DNA of 22,634 nt from an uncultured Bacteroidales bacterium (GTDB taxonomy: Bacteria; Bacteroidota; Bacteroidia; Bacteroidales; UBA932): the NCBI GenBank assembly GCA_910585445.1, contig CAJUEK010000041.1, positions 1 through 22,634 of the forward strand. The letters are read 5' to 3'. Position 1 is the first letter of the stretch, and the number at the start of each line of letters is the position of its first letter. The notes beneath the pieces were generated by a model. It was not told where the DNA came from and ran no database searches. It saw only the letters and a program-made list of their open reading frames with translations. Positions 22,603 to 22,634 of the stretch are shown here, piece by piece. The position numbers and the translations under genes are program-made.

Positions 22603-22634
22603 TTATGGTAATTTAATCCCTTGATTATCAAATA

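Noticed and set aside
1..22634. CRISPR arrays, tRNA, rRNA or insertion sequences
   Set aside because: No regularly spaced identical repeats with unique spacers beyond the three short 23-bp copies, no cloverleaf or rRNA-like stretches and no transposase reading frames were seen.

Overview
The window is from a member of the Bacteroidota, most likely a Bacteroidales gut or oral commensal. The evidence is a complete Mfa1/FimA-type (type V) fimbrial locus with an Mfa2/FimB anchor, DUF3575 and DUF3868-like proteins, a Bacteroides-type tyrosine recombinase, and promoter motifs of the Bacteroides kind (TTTG / TAnnTTTG). The genus cannot be fixed from the sequence alone.

Layout. Positions 1-736 are AT-rich and non-coding; they hold a perfect 20-bp palindrome (56-75), a candidate promoter (240-267) and three 23-bp-spaced direct repeats (538-606). 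A tyrosine recombinase follows (737-1942). The gap 1943-2410 holds a hairpin and a 207-bp element bounded by perfect 20-bp inverted repeats (1979-1998 and 2166-2185). Inside the element a good Bacteroides-type promoter points LEFT, away from the fimbrial genes. I read this as a phase-variable invertible promoter captured in the OFF orientation, with the adjacent recombinase as the probable inverting enzyme.

From 2411 to 17669 ten genes lie on the + strand with gaps of 20 bp or less, or with overlaps, so they probably form one operon. They are a DUF3575 outer-membrane protein, a DUF3868/OmpA-like protein, the major Mfa1-type fimbrillin, the FimB/Mfa2 anchor, two accessory fimbrial lipoproteins, four further fimbrillin-type lipoproteins whose C-termini carry beta-helix/GLUG-like modules of very different length, and last a protein built of five tandem helix-turn-helix-like repeats. 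The logic is: recombinase sets promoter direction, ON cells make export/biogenesis proteins, shaft, anchor and a choice of tip adhesins, and the last gene may report ON status back to the control DNA (inference).

From 17631 to 19047 a minus-strand pair encodes a PTS EIIC-like membrane protein and a small cupin; the cupin and the HTH gene overlap tail to tail. A divergent 135-bp region (19048-19182) precedes a plus-strand pair: a TGS/uridine-kinase-type nucleoside kinase (19183-20847), and a lipoprotein that fuses an N-terminal YiiX-like (permuted NlpC/P60) cysteine hydrolase domain to a complete subclass-A2-like class A beta-lactamase domain (20872-22422). The last 200 bp hold what looks like the 3' remnant of a minus-strand membrane-protein gene.

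The points most worth following are the invertible promoter with its flanking control repeats, the five-HTH protein at the operon end, the graded series of beta-helix tip proteins, the shared C-terminus of shaft and anchor subunits, and the cysteine hydrolase/beta-lactamase fusion.
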